From positions 1-64,000 of the forward strand of contig NZ_JAIZZH010000004.1 of NCBI RefSeq assembly GCF_020421205.1: a stretch of 64,000 nt of DNA, written 5' to 3'. Below, piece by piece: positions 34,667 through 44,169 of this stretch. The notes beneath the pieces were generated by a model. The model had not been told where the DNA came from. It ran no database searches and saw only the letters and a list, made by a program, of their open reading frames with translations. Within the stretch, counting starts at the first letter, position 1. Each line of letters starts with the position of its first letter. The position numbers and the translations under genes are program-made. Source of the DNA: Hymenobacter pini (lineage in GTDB: Bacteria > Bacteroidota > Bacteroidia > Cytophagales > Hymenobacteraceae).

Positions 34667-36031
34667 CTAGCCTTTCACGGCGGCCGCGTAGTTGCGGTAG
34701 AAGTGCGGAATGGTTTCAATGCCCTTCAGGAAGTTGAACACGCCGTAGTGCTCGTTGGGCGAGTGGATGGCGTCACTGTCTAGGCCGAAGCCGAGCAGCA
34801 CGGTATCCAGGCCCAGCTCGCTCTTGAACATGGCTACAATGGGAATGGAGCCGCCCCCGCGCGTGGGGATGGGGCGCTTGCCGAAAGTGGTTTCCATGGC
34901 ATCGGCGGCGGCTTTGTAGGCCACCGAGTCGGTGGGGGTTACTACCGGTTCACCGCCGTGGTGGGGCTTTACTACCACCGTTACGCCGCTGGGGGCAATG
35001 CTTTCGAAGTGCTTCTGGAACAGGGCCGTAATTTCGTCGGACGTCTGGTTAGGCACCAGGCGCATCGAAATTTTGGCGTAGGCCTTGGAGGCAATAACCG
35101 TTTTAGCGCCCTCGCCGGTGTAGCCGCCCCAGATGCCGTTCACATCCAAGGTGGGCCGGATGCCGATGCGCTCTACGGTGGTGTAGCCCTTTTCGCCATA
35201 GGTGTCGGGCAGGCCGATGCTCTTCTTGAACTCGTCGTCGGAGTGCGGCACGCGGTTCAGCTCGGCGCGCTCCTCGTCCGTTAGCACGGCTACGTTGTTG
35301 TAGAACTCGGGGATGGTGATATGGTTGTTCTCATCGTGCAGCGAGGCAATCATCTTGCAGAGCACGTTGATGGGGTTGGCCACCGCGCCGCCGTAGAGGC
35401 CAGAGTGCAGGTCCCGGTTGGGGCCGGTTACCTCTACCTCGTGGTAGCTCAGGCCGCGCAAGCCCACCTCAATACTGGGCTCGTCGTTGGCCAGCATGCC
35501 GGTATCGGAAATCAGGATAACGTCGGCTTTCAGCTTCTCCTTGTTAGCGCGCACGAAGATGCCGAGGTTGTTGGAGCCGATTTCCTCCTCGCCCTCAATC
35601 ATCACCTTGATGTTGCAGGGCAGGCCGCCCTCCTGGTTCATTACCTCCAGGGCCTTTACGTGCATGTACACCTGGCCTTTATCGTCGCAGGCGCCGCGGG
35701 CGTAAATCTTCTCGTCCTTGATAACGGGCTCGAACGGGGGCGAATCCCACAGCTCGTAGGGGTCGGCGGGCTGCACGTCGTAGTGGCCGTATACCAGCAC
35801 GGTGGGCAACGCGGGGTCAATGATTTTCTCACCGTACACGATGGGGTTGCCGGCCGTGGGACACAGCTCCACGTTTTCCAGGCCAACTTCCATGAAGCGG
35901 GCTTTCAGATACTCGGCGGCCCGCAGCACGTCGCCGTGAAACTTGGGGTCGGCGGAAACCGACGGAATACGGAGCCAGTCGATGAGTTCAGTGAGGAAAC
36001 GCTGCTGGTTCTGCTCGAGGTAGGAAGCCAT
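34667..36031 (-). CDS. M20 family dipeptidase (CNDP-like)
   Basis: A cytosolic zinc dipeptidase of the CNDP/PepV branch, 454 aa. Metal-binding residues lie in LVYGHYDVQPADP and ARGACDDKGQ, and the general base Glu in MIEGEEEIGSNN. A lid domain follows with LHSGLYGGAVANP, and a last metal His lies in the C-terminal part. It hydrolyses dipeptides, possibly with an amino-terminal preference; substrate specificity is not readable. A near-consensus promoter box (TACTTTTA, minus) lies about 30 bases upstream. Confidence 0.88.
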   Translation of the reverse strand: MASYLEQNQQRFLTELIDWLRIPSVSADPKFHGDVLRAAEYLKARFMEVGLENVELCPTAGNPIVYGEKIIDPALPTVLVYGHYDVQPADPYELWDSPPFEPVIKDEKIYARGACDDKGQVYMHVKALEVMNQEGGLPCNIKVMIEGEEEIGSNNLGIFVRANKEKLKADVILISDTGMLANDEPSIEVGLRGLSYHEVEVTGPNRDLHSGLYGGAVANPINVLCKMIASLHDENNHITIPEFYNNVAVLTDEERAELNRVPHSDDEFKKSIGLPDTYGEKGYTTVERIGIRPTLDVNGIWGGYTGEGAKTVIASKAYAKISMRLVPNQTSDEITALFQKHFESIAPSGVTVVVKPHHGGEPVVTPTDSVAYKAAADAMETTFGKRPIPTRGGGSIPIVAMFKSELGLDTVLLGFGLDSDAIHSPNEHYGVFNFLKGIETIPHFYRNYAAAVKG

Positions 36032-36110
36032 GCGGGGTGGTTTAGGGGTTGGAAATGCGGGGGTAAAAGTAGTGGATGCAGTTCAGCAAGCAGAATTTTA
36101 CTCTGCCTGT

Positions 36111-36533
36111 TTAGAATCCAAAGAGGTCATGTAATACATGCGACACTTTAGGCAGGAAGTAATATTTCCTACCATCCCGCATTTCCACCACATATAAGTT
36201 GATGAACACACTGTGCATGGAGTTGATGGCAGCGCGTGGATATATCACTTCTTTACTGTAACGCTTGAGTATTACCTCCTCATCCGTCAGGAACACAAAG
36301 TGCAATAGATAGCTGATGGCTACTGCAAGGAGCAGCAGCCCCGCCAGGGAGGCTATTACGGGCACGTACGCTTCAGCCGGAATCTTATCCCAAAGTGCCA
36401 GCAGCGTTACGGCGAGAATAGCTAGGAGCAGCATAACCGGCACTCCATATTTAGGCCAGTACGTCAGCAAAGTGTGTTGCCTTATTCCTAAGCCTACCAG
36501 CCCGGCCGGTGTGTCCGCTTTTCCTGAAGCCAT
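36111..36533 (-). CDS. two-helix membrane protein of unknown function
   Basis: A 140-residue protein with two hydrophobic helices around residues 30-50 and 60-80, followed by a basic, strand-rich C-terminal domain (VILKRYSKEVIYPRAAI...YVVEMRDGRKYYFLPK) of a bacterial PH-like flavour. No family is recognised. It sits alone between the dipeptidase and plsY and is less GC-rich than them. Confidence 0.5.
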   Translation of the reverse strand: MASGKADTPAGLVGLGIRQHTLLTYWPKYGVPVMLLLAILAVTLLALWDKIPAEAYVPVIASLAGLLLLAVAISYLLHFVFLTDEEVILKRYSKEVIYPRAAINSMHSVFINLYVVEMRDGRKYYFLPKVSHVLHDLFGF

Positions 36534-36568
36534 GTAGTTGGAGTCAACGAATCAATTCAGATACTGCT

Positions 36569-37210
36569 CTACTTCTTATCCCAGGGCATGGGCACGCGGC
36601 TTTCGGTGCCGGCGCGCAGGCGCTGGATGTTGGCGCGGTGAGTGTAGATGAGCAGCCCGGCCACCACGAAGCCAAACCATACCAGCAGCTGGTTATCGGG
36701 GCGGAACGGGGGCAGCAACTGCAGCAGGGCAAACACCACCCCGGCCGACATGCTGCTCAGGGACACGTAGCGCGAGGCCAGCAGCACCGCAATAAATACC
36801 AGAATGCACACGCCCACGGTGGCCGGGGCAATGGCCAGCATCACGCCCAGAATAGTAGCGACGCCCTTTCCGCCCCGGAACCCGGCCCAGATGGGGTAAA
36901 TGTGCCCTACCACCGCCAGCACCCCGCAGGCCAGCTGGTAGTACAGCAGCTGCGAAGGCAGAATAGCGCCCTGATTCAGCATCACCGTAGCCAGCGAGGT
37001 AGCCACCCAGCCCTTCAGCACATCCACAGCCATTACAAAAGAACCCGGCTTCTTGCCCAGCACCCGGAAGGTATTGGTGGCCCCGGAGTTGCCGGAACCA
37101 TGCTCCCGGATGTCCAGCCCGAAAAACGCCCGCCCCACCCACAAGGCCGTGGGGATGGAGCCAATGAGGTAAGCGGCCACCAGCAGGCCGAGCACTAAGG
37201 GGAGATTCAT
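36569..37210 (-). CDS. plsY: glycerol-3-phosphate acyltransferase PlsY
   Basis: Transfers the acyl chain from acyl-phosphate to glycerol 3-phosphate, the first step of phospholipid synthesis, in the inner membrane. The family motifs are intact: IGSIPTALWVGR, the phosphate-binding HGSGNSGATN, and GGKGVAT in the third loop. About five to six hydrophobic helices and 213 residues agree with the family. Its partner plsX is not in the window. Confidence 0.92.
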   Translation of the reverse strand: MNLPLVLGLLVAAYLIGSIPTALWVGRAFFGLDIREHGSGNSGATNTFRVLGKKPGSFVMAVDVLKGWVATSLATVMLNQGAILPSQLLYYQLACGVLAVVGHIYPIWAGFRGGKGVATILGVMLAIAPATVGVCILVFIAVLLASRYVSLSSMSAGVVFALLQLLPPFRPDNQLLVWFGFVVAGLLIYTHRANIQRLRAGTESRVPMPWDKK

Positions 37211-37258
37211 GCGGGAAGAGAGAGTAGCGGTTCAGTCGATGGGGGTAAAGATAACCAT

Positions 37259-37337
37259 TGTCATTCCGAGCAAAGCGAGGAATCTGGGTGCACCTCTTAC
37301 GGAAAACTCAGATTCCTCGCTTTGCTCGGAATGACAA
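37259..37337. repeat. palindromic repeat, GTCATTCCGAG family, copy 2
   Basis: Arms TTGTCATTCCGAG...GAATCTG (37259-37290) and its reverse complement (37306-37337) differ at one base around a 15-base loop. The same ends as the copy at 27177. It lies between plsY and the end of the giant secreted protein gene. Confidence 0.8.
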
Positions 37338-37340
37338 CAC

Positions 37341-37369
37341 AACGCCCCGGCAGTGGCTGCCGGGGCGTT
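37341..37369 (-). terminator. terminator of the giant secreted protein gene
   Basis: AACGCCCCGGCAG, a three-base loop and CTGCCGGGGCGTT form a perfect 13-base stem just beyond the stop codon. There is little U tract. Confidence 0.65.
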
Positions 37370-37373
37370 GCGG

Positions 37374-40300
37374 TTATTCGTCGCCGAAGGGGTCGTTGGC
37401 GTCTTTCTTCTTTTTCTTCTTCGATTCCTTCTTGTTTTCCTCCACCGGGGCATCGGTGGGGGCCGGGGTGGCCTCTACGGCCTCATCCTTTTTCTTCTTC
37501 TTTTTGCCCGTGTCCTCGGCGGGGGCTTCGGTGGGCGCGGGAGCCGTCTCTACGGCTTCATCCTTTTTCTTCTTCTTTTTGCTGCTGGGTTCCTCTACCG
37601 GCGGCTCGGCGTTGGGGTCATAGTCCAGGGCATCCTGCACGGGGTCCTTCTTCTTCTTTTTCTTCTTGTTGGCGTCCTGGTCGAAGTCGAAGTTGCCGGT
37701 GGGCTCAGGTTGCGTGATGTTGACCTTCTTCTTGCTGGTGTCCTTGAGGTAGTCCTTGCGGAAGTGGTTGAGGAAGGTTTGCACCTCCTGGTCGTCGCCG
37801 AGGTAGAAGCCGTATTGCGTGGCCGTGTTGTAGTCACCCTTGGCTTTGAGGCCCACAATCTCGTCGTAGGAGCCGTGCTGGGCTTTGGTCAGCAGCACGT
37901 TGTTGGAGTACTTAAGGTAGTACCACGTCTGGGGTTCAGCTTCCAGGTACAGCTCCACGGCGTCGCCGGTGGTTTCCTTCTTGATTTCGATGTAGCCGTC
38001 GATGAGGGCGTTAATGTCCTTCTTACCCACGCTCACTAGGCCAATCTTACCCACCGAGTACCAGGCCTTGAACTTATTGTCCCAGCGCAGATTTACCTGG
38101 CTCAGCACAATGGTGTGCAGGAACTTGGCCGATACCTTCTGCAGCGGCACGTAGCCGCCCTTGCGGGTGCTGTAGTCCTGCACGGCTTTGTTACCGATAA
38201 ACTCGCCCATTTTGTAAAGCTGAGCCGGCGAGCCGGTGAGGGCTTCGGGCGCGCCCTTAGCATTATTGGCCATGTCTTGCCCCATGGCTTCGATGGCCTT
38301 CTCGGGCAGCACAATGTCAAAGGCCATGAAGGTGTCCAGGTCGTAGCGGTTGCTGTCGGGCTTGGCGGTGCCCAGGCCGGCGGCCGTGAGGGTGTAGTCC
38401 TTATTGGAGTTGATGAGGTTGAGCTTACCGCGGAAATCCATCTGGCCCGTGGAGTCCTGCAGCGTCAGCACCGAGCCCTCGTACACGTCGGGGTCGTTGG
38501 GGTTGTGCTGGCTGATGGCGTACACCTTCTTCCTGATATCGTAGGTAAGGTTGCCGTTCACCTCAAACAGGTTCATATCCGTTACGCCGGGCTTGGGAGC
38601 CACAAACAGCGGGTAGATTTTGTTGGTCCCCTCCGAGAGGAACAGGCCCGTCATCATCGGCGTGCCATCTTCGGTTTTGGGACTACCCAGCTTGAGGCGG
38701 ATGGCTTTGGGGTCGATGGTATCCTGCACGGCAAACCACTCCGAAGCCGTCGGCGACTTCACGAAGTTGATTTTGGCCTGCCCATCGAAGGTGAAGCCCT
38801 TTTTCTGGGAGTTCATGGTAATGCCGCCCCGATAGGCAATGCGCGGAGCCAAGTGGAACTTGTCGGTAGCCGTGAGGTTAGCCACGGCAATAGTGGGCGG
38901 CGAGGGTGGCAGGTCGTCGCCGGCATCGGGCCCGCGCTTCAGCAGGCCTTTAGTAATTCCGGCCCCGCCCTTCCGGCCCGCCGAGGCCATGGCCGTAGCC
39001 GTAGAGTCGACGTGGAAGTTGGCAAACTTGATGGCGAAGGAGTCGGCCGAGGTTTTGTAGCTGTATAGGGCGTTGCCAGTGAAGGCCGTGCGCGACTGTA
39101 CCCGGATTTCACCCTTGTACAGGTTGTGGTATTTGCGCAGGGTGTCCATCACAATGCCGGCGTTCTGGAAGCCACGCATTTCGGCATTGGGCAGGATGTA
39201 CACCTTGCTGGAGTCGGGCATAATCCAGGCGTCGGCCGAGGAAATGCGCGGTACTCCGCCAGCTACCAAGCGGTAGCGGCTCAAATCGTACTGGCCCGTG
39301 GCGGCCTGGAACTTAAGCCCGTGCTGCTCGGGCTTGGTGCTGTAGAAGAACGAGCGGGACGAGTCGGCGCCGGGCGCTACGCGCAGCTGCACCAGCTTCT
39401 TCTTGAAGTCCCACTTCCCGCCCGACAGCGTGGTGCGGTACTGGGAATAGGGCAGGTCAATGCTGGATTTGCTGTCGTCAGCCTCCCGGGCAAACTCGGT
39501 GTTGCCGTTCTTCAGGTCGTAGGTAAAGCTTACGTTGTTGGCCGTGAGGGCCGGCTTGTTCACCTCCGCCGATTTAATGTTCAGCGTAGACTTGCTGCCG
39601 GTATAGCGCGTTGGCTTGAAGGCAAACGAGGTAGAGCGGATAAACGACTGGGGGCCGTCCATGCGACCGTCGCCGAACAGGCCAGTGGGCGTGTATGTAA
39701 GGGTGCCCTTGAAGCCGTTAACCAAATCGTACATTTTGAAAGCTTCACCCTTGTCCTGCGTAGTCAGGTACATGGAGTCCTGCTTCACGGCCCACTTCAT
39801 CTGGTAGCCGGGCAGGAAGGTCACCTTGGCAAACTCCGTCCCGTTGAGCGGCCCCGGCAGGATGGTAGCCGATTTACCCACCGTCACTACCGAGTCCCGG
39901 TAGAACACAAACTGGTCGCTCTTAAAGTCGCCGGTAAGGTACTTGATGTTGCCGATGCCTTGGAAGCCGTGGTTGTTCATGGCTACCTTATTGAAGAGGC
40001 GGCCTTTGCCCCCATACAGCGGGAAGCCGTCCTTGGGCACGTCGTACACGAAGCCCAAGGAGCCGTCGTCCTGCATGCTCAGCTTGGTATCGAAGTTGGG
40101 CACGATGCCCCCACTCACGAACGTACCCTTAAAGCCCACGGCCGCCCGGTTCTTGTTGTTCAGGGAGTCAAGCTTGAAGGGCGGAATATCGAAGTACATG
40201 GTGGTATCGTAAGCTCCACCGAGTACTTCCGGCTTATCGAAGAACACGTACGCCCCGGTGCTGGCATCAAATGACGGATACGCCCCCAGCTTCTTGCGAC

Positions 40301-42617
40301 CCGATTTGTTGTTGGGCGCGTTGATGTAGAGGCGGCCGGCCGAGTTCTTTTTCTTATTGGTCAGCGTCCAGTCCAAGTCCTTGCGGGCCTTCATCACCGA
40401 GCCCTTCGAGCCCTTGCCCTTCACAATGATGGAGTCAATCTTCACCAGGTCGATGTAGAATCCGTCGTAGTCGAACTTGAACTCCTTGCCCTTGAACACG
40501 AAGGCCGAGGCCACCACCGTACCGTTGAACAGCACGCCGCGGTTTTTCTGAATGCGAATCACCGACGAATCCGGCTTCACAAACACCGTCACGGAGTCGT
40601 CGGAGAAGTTGAACCGGTCTACACCCCGCACAATCAGGTCGTTGGTGTTCAGATCTAAGGTGGCGTTTTTACCGTTGGGCGAGAGGCTCTTGATGGCAAT
40701 ATGGTCGTAGTCCTTCTTGCCTCGCGAGGAGTTCACGTAGTGCAGCGCTTTCGGCAGCAGCACAATTTGGTCGGTGGCGGGGTACCAAGCTACGTACCCG
40801 TCGCGGGCCAGGCCAGCCACGGCCGAGCGCACGTTATCGGGCTTGAGCTGGCGGAAAGTGGCAATATCCTGCACCGTAAACAGGCGCTTGTTGCCGTTTT
40901 CCATGCTGTAGCCCACCACCATCTGCAGTGGGTGCAGCTTGTTGATGGCCTTGATTTGCTGGTAGCGGGTGTTGGTGTAAAACTCCTTGCTCTCGAAGTT
41001 GGCCGTTACCTGATTTTTAGCCGTAAGAATAGAAAAATCAATGTAGGGCGTACGCACGGGCCAGGTCAGCAGCTCGGCGGCTACCTCCATTTGGTGGTAG
41101 GAGTCGTAGTAGGGCGTCGACTTATACAGGCCGTCCTCGCGGGCCAGCTGCAGAATCTGCTTGCCCTTGTTGTACTTCAGCTTCACGCCGGGGTGCGTCA
41201 GTGAGTCCTGCTTGTCCTGGAAAATGGATACCTGCGCGTGCTGGGCCGTAATAATAGAGTCGCCAAGCACGTAAGCCCGCGACGAGGCCCGGAACTTGGG
41301 CTTGCCATCTACGTCCACAATGATGCGCGACAAAGCCCCATCCAGCGAAGCCGACAGTGCCCGGTTACCCGTGAGCGAGAAGCCCCCGAAGTAGCGAATA
41401 TTGTCGCCGATGTTCTTTACCCGGGCATCATTGGTGGCCGAAATAAAGCGCGGGTACCCGGTTTGTACACCCGGTTTGCGCTGCACACTCTTGTAGGCAA
41501 ACCACCCTTTGATGGGCGCTTCCAGTACGGCCGGATAAGTGAGCGTAACGGGGTTAGCCACAAACTCGGCCTTCAGGATATCAAAGTCGTAGCTGGCCAG
41601 GGCCACTGAGGCGGGGTTATTGTTCACCTGCCAGGCAAACTCACCCCCATACCCCACAAAACGGTTGGTATTAGCTACTACCGCGCCGCTGGTTTTGCGG
41701 ATATACACCGAGTCAGAAGGCGTCACCATGAACAGGTCGGCATCCTTGAGCATGATGGCCGGGCCCCGAGAGGGCGGCGGCAGATAAGAATCGTACGCCA
41801 CCGGAGCCGCGGCAGCATCCCAACCGGAGTCGGCGGGTTTGGCGGCAGCAGTGCTGGTGCTCTTCTTGGAAGGCGTGCCCCAGCCGTCATCGGTGCTGCT
41901 CCAGGGGTCATCATCGCCCCAGCCGTTGTTTTTCTTAGAGGTTTTGGTGCCGGTTTTAGTATTCAGTGGCTTGGTGCTAACGGTAGGCGTAGGCGGGGCC
42001 ACCGGGGCCGGAGCCGGTGGGGCCAGGGAAGGCATATCCTGGGCGTGGTAGGCAAAGCTGAACGTGCCGCCCACTACCTGCAGGGAGCTGTAGCGCGACT
42101 TATGCAGGAACTTGGTATCCAAGAACGAAGCGGCGGCGGCCAGAAACTTCTCGGCATCGGTGGGCTGCTCCTTTTCAAGGGTTTTGCCAGCCACGTCCAG
42201 AAACTCCGTCATCTGCTGGTCAGAGAAATTCTGCACCAGCACCCCAGCGGCAATGGCCGTGTAGAACTGCTCGAAGTGGGGCTTAGGCCGGAACTTGCGG
42301 CCCAGCATGTACTGGCTCAACGCCACAATGTAGCGCTGCTGGGTGGCCGTAAGCCGATTACTGGCCCACACCTGCTGCAGGCGGGTGCCAGCGGCTTTAG
42401 CGGCCGTATTGTTGGTGGTGGCCATCATCGACTGCACATCCACCATAAACTGCTCGGGCTCGGAGCTGAGCTTGCCCGTGAACTTAGGCAAAGCCGGCGC
42501 TACCGGGGCCGGGTCGCCTTTTTTAGCTGACTGGGGCTTTTGCTGCGCCCAGGCCGGAGTACCAACCCCTAACCCTATTAGCAGGGCGCAAACCCATCTA
42601 AAAGTAAAATGCCTCAT
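37374..42617 (-). CDS. giant secreted protein (1747 aa) with lysine-rich tail, function unknown
   Basis: The largest gene in the window. A signal peptide (VCALLIGLGVGTPAWAQ) starts the protein. A low-complexity linker near residues 205-260 (Ala, Pro, Ser, Thr and Lys) precedes a long strand-rich region of about 1350 residues with many short repeated beta-hairpin-like motifs, such as SAFVFKGKEFKFDYDGFYIDLVKID and FAFKPTRYTGSKSTLNI. Residues from about 1640 on are runs of Lys (KKKKKKD) alternating with acidic and Ala/Pro stretches. The beta region vaguely recalls layered strands of LptD- or AsmA-like proteins, but no family match can be claimed. It should be periplasmic or surface-exposed. Confidence 0.75.
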   Translation of the reverse strand: MRHFTFRWVCALLIGLGVGTPAWAQQKPQSAKKGDPAPVAPALPKFTGKLSSEPEQFMVDVQSMMATTNNTAAKAAGTRLQQVWASNRLTATQQRYIVALSQYMLGRKFRPKPHFEQFYTAIAAGVLVQNFSDQQMTEFLDVAGKTLEKEQPTDAEKFLAAAASFLDTKFLHKSRYSSLQVVGGTFSFAYHAQDMPSLAPPAPAPVAPPTPTVSTKPLNTKTGTKTSKKNNGWGDDDPWSSTDDGWGTPSKKSTSTAAAKPADSGWDAAAAPVAYDSYLPPPSRGPAIMLKDADLFMVTPSDSVYIRKTSGAVVANTNRFVGYGGEFAWQVNNNPASVALASYDFDILKAEFVANPVTLTYPAVLEAPIKGWFAYKSVQRKPGVQTGYPRFISATNDARVKNIGDNIRYFGGFSLTGNRALSASLDGALSRIIVDVDGKPKFRASSRAYVLGDSIITAQHAQVSIFQDKQDSLTHPGVKLKYNKGKQILQLAREDGLYKSTPYYDSYHQMEVAAELLTWPVRTPYIDFSILTAKNQVTANFESKEFYTNTRYQQIKAINKLHPLQMVVGYSMENGNKRLFTVQDIATFRQLKPDNVRSAVAGLARDGYVAWYPATDQIVLLPKALHYVNSSRGKKDYDHIAIKSLSPNGKNATLDLNTNDLIVRGVDRFNFSDDSVTVFVKPDSSVIRIQKNRGVLFNGTVVASAFVFKGKEFKFDYDGFYIDLVKIDSIIVKGKGSKGSVMKARKDLDWTLTNKKKNSAGRLYINAPNNKSGRKKLGAYPSFDASTGAYVFFDKPEVLGGAYDTTMYFDIPPFKLDSLNNKNRAAVGFKGTFVSGGIVPNFDTKLSMQDDGSLGFVYDVPKDGFPLYGGKGRLFNKVAMNNHGFQGIGNIKYLTGDFKSDQFVFYRDSVVTVGKSATILPGPLNGTEFAKVTFLPGYQMKWAVKQDSMYLTTQDKGEAFKMYDLVNGFKGTLTYTPTGLFGDGRMDGPQSFIRSTSFAFKPTRYTGSKSTLNIKSAEVNKPALTANNVSFTYDLKNGNTEFAREADDSKSSIDLPYSQYRTTLSGGKWDFKKKLVQLRVAPGADSSRSFFYSTKPEQHGLKFQAATGQYDLSRYRLVAGGVPRISSADAWIMPDSSKVYILPNAEMRGFQNAGIVMDTLRKYHNLYKGEIRVQSRTAFTGNALYSYKTSADSFAIKFANFHVDSTATAMASAGRKGGAGITKGLLKRGPDAGDDLPPSPPTIAVANLTATDKFHLAPRIAYRGGITMNSQKKGFTFDGQAKINFVKSPTASEWFAVQDTIDPKAIRLKLGSPKTEDGTPMMTGLFLSEGTNKIYPLFVAPKPGVTDMNLFEVNGNLTYDIRKKVYAISQHNPNDPDVYEGSVLTLQDSTGQMDFRGKLNLINSNKDYTLTAAGLGTAKPDSNRYDLDTFMAFDIVLPEKAIEAMGQDMANNAKGAPEALTGSPAQLYKMGEFIGNKAVQDYSTRKGGYVPLQKVSAKFLHTIVLSQVNLRWDNKFKAWYSVGKIGLVSVGKKDINALIDGYIEIKKETTGDAVELYLEAEPQTWYYLKYSNNVLLTKAQHGSYDEIVGLKAKGDYNTATQYGFYLGDDQEVQTFLNHFRKDYLKDTSKKKVNITQPEPTGNFDFDQDANKKKKKKKDPVQDALDYDPNAEPPVEEPSSKKKKKKDEAVETAPAPTEAPAEDTGKKKKKKDEAVEATPAPTDAPVEENKKESKKKKKKDANDPFGDE

Positions 42618-42757
42618 ATCCTTTTCCGCAGAAACCTGATTACTCGCCTACAATTTCAGTAAAAGACAGCACTTTTCGGTGCTCAGAGGCCTCTGCCTCA
42701 CCACAATCATACTTCGCCCGTTTTTCGTTCAATTCTGACTAACAGCCGTTTTCAGCC

Positions 42758-42803
42758 AAAAACCCTCCGCCCGGACGTATGCAGTCCGGGTCGGAGGGTT
42801 TTT
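42758..42803 (-). terminator. terminator of prmA
   Basis: AAAAACCCTCCG and CGGAGGGTTTTT pair perfectly, with an inner CCGGAC/GTCCGG stem. It lies 24 bases beyond the prmA stop codon on the minus strand. Confidence 0.85.
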
Positions 42804-42826
42804 GACTAAAAGCCAGAATGACGCCG

Positions 42827-43663
42827 TTACGCCGGCTGGCGGAACACCGCTGATACCCAATGATTCTGAGTGCGGTGGCTCTCGTACCGGAAGCCAGCCT
42901 TTTCGGCGGCTTCCCGGATCAAGGGCAGGTCATCCTCGTAGAAGCCGCTGAACAGGATGGGGCCGCCGGGCTTGAGGTACTGGGCGTAGGCGCCCATGTC
43001 CTCCAGCAGCACGTTGCGGTTGATGTTGGCCAGAATGATATCGAAGGGCTTCTCCCCTTCCAGAGCAGTTACGTCGCCGAGGCGGGCTTCCACTTTGTCC
43101 TGCACGTGGTTTTCCTGGGCGTTGTCGGCGGCGTTTTCGGCCGTCCAGGGCTCCACATCCACGGCCAGCACGTAATCGGCGCCCAGGTGCACGGCCATTA
43201 CGGCCAGAATGCCGGTGCCGCAGCCCATATCCAGCACCCGCTTGCCCTGGTGGTCAATGTCGAGCTGGTTGGTAATCATCAGGGCCGTGGTGTCGTGGTG
43301 GCCGGTGCCAAACGACATGCGGGGCATGATAACAATTTCGTACTGCAAATCGGGCCGGGCCTCGTGAAAGGGCGCGCGCACCGATACTTTATCGGCAATT
43401 ACTAGGGGCTGGAAGTTCTTCTCCCACTCGGCGTTCCAGTTCTGGCGGGTAATCACGCGGTGCGAGAATTCCAGCTCGCCCAAGCCCTCGTAGCGGCTCA
43501 TTACCTCGGCTACGGCATCCTGGTCGAACTGGTCTTCGTCGATGTAGGCGCAGAAGCCCTCGTCGTTATCTTCGAAAGTATTGTAGCCCACTTCGGCCAG
43601 CTCGGCCACCAGTATGTCGCTCAGTTCGCGGGGAGCCTGCACGCGCAGTTCAACGTAATCCAT
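42827..43663 (-). CDS. prmA: ribosomal protein L11 methyltransferase
   Basis: Methylates the N-terminal amino group and lysines of ribosomal protein L11 using SAM. The substrate-binding N-terminal domain (MDYVELRVQAPRELSDILVAEL) is followed by the SAM-binding GTGHHDTTALM and DMGCGTGILAV motifs. The catalytic loop reads ILANINRNVLLED. 278 residues agrees with the family. It is downstream of the DUF6150 gene and tpiA on the same strand. Confidence 0.92.
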   Translation of the reverse strand: MDYVELRVQAPRELSDILVAELAEVGYNTFEDNDEGFCAYIDEDQFDQDAVAEVMSRYEGLGELEFSHRVITRQNWNAEWEKNFQPLVIADKVSVRAPFHEARPDLQYEIVIMPRMSFGTGHHDTTALMITNQLDIDHQGKRVLDMGCGTGILAVMAVHLGADYVLAVDVEPWTAENAADNAQENHVQDKVEARLGDVTALEGEKPFDIILANINRNVLLEDMGAYAQYLKPGGPILFSGFYEDDLPLIREAAEKAGFRYESHRTQNHWVSAVFRQPA

Positions 43664-43698
43664 TGCAGCAGTTCAGCTAGAAATTCAGGGAAACAAAA

Positions 43699-43726
43699 TC
43701 GTCCCGCGCTAGGCCGCGCGGGACGA
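43699..43726 (-). terminator. terminator of the DUF6150 gene
   Basis: TCGTCCCGCGC and GCGCGGGACGA form a perfect stem with a six-base loop, between the DUF6150 stop codon and prmA. Confidence 0.7.
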
Positions 43727-43756
43727 CAAAGTTCGGAGGAAAAAATGGCTCCGCGG

Positions 43757-44140
43757 TTACTGCTTACGACAGCCGGCGTGGCCCCGCACTTTGGTGTAGT
43801 GGAATGAGAAGTCGGCCAGGTTGCGGTTGTCCGTCATGAAGAGCACGTAATCGGCGAAGTCGCGGGAGTCGGCCAGGTACCACAGGCCCACCTTGTCGGC
43901 GAAGAGCTTATTGGTTTCGGAGTACACCAGCAAGTCGGCAAAAGCTTCGTCGGGCTCCTGATACACCACCCCAAAGCACTGACCCCGGCGGCGCGGATCG
44001 GTTTCCAGGTACACCGTGCCATATAGCCGGCAAGGGTCCACGGAACCCACAACGGCTGGCAACGCCAGTGGCACCCGCGGCTGCGGAGCGGCAAACGGAT
44101 TCAGAGCCAGCAGGCCGGAGAGCAGTAGTGTGGGAAGCAT
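43757..44140 (-). CDS. DUF6150 family protein, exported
   Basis: A 127-residue protein with a short signal-like hydrophobic start (LPTLLLSGLLALNPFAAP). The core PCRLYGTVYLETDPRRRGQC...EAFADLLVYSETNKLFADKVGLWYLAD matches DUF6150, with repeated aromatic-Ala-Asp motifs (FADYV, LADFS). The family is uncharacterised. It stands as its own unit between tpiA and prmA, and the flanking palindromes suggest separate transcription. Confidence 0.72.
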   Translation of the reverse strand: MLPTLLLSGLLALNPFAAPQPRVPLALPAVVGSVDPCRLYGTVYLETDPRRRGQCFGVVYQEPDEAFADLLVYSETNKLFADKVGLWYLADSRDFADYVLFMTDNRNLADFSFHYTKVRGHAGCRKQ

Positions 44141-44169
44141 GGAAAATGGCTAACGTCGCCTTAAAAAAT

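Noticed and set aside
39126..40274. A 382-codon plus-strand frame inside the giant gene
   Set aside because: It is antisense to a long GC-rich gene with a clear signal peptide; its amino acid composition is that of a shadow frame. The same holds for 38115-39068 and 37353-38039.
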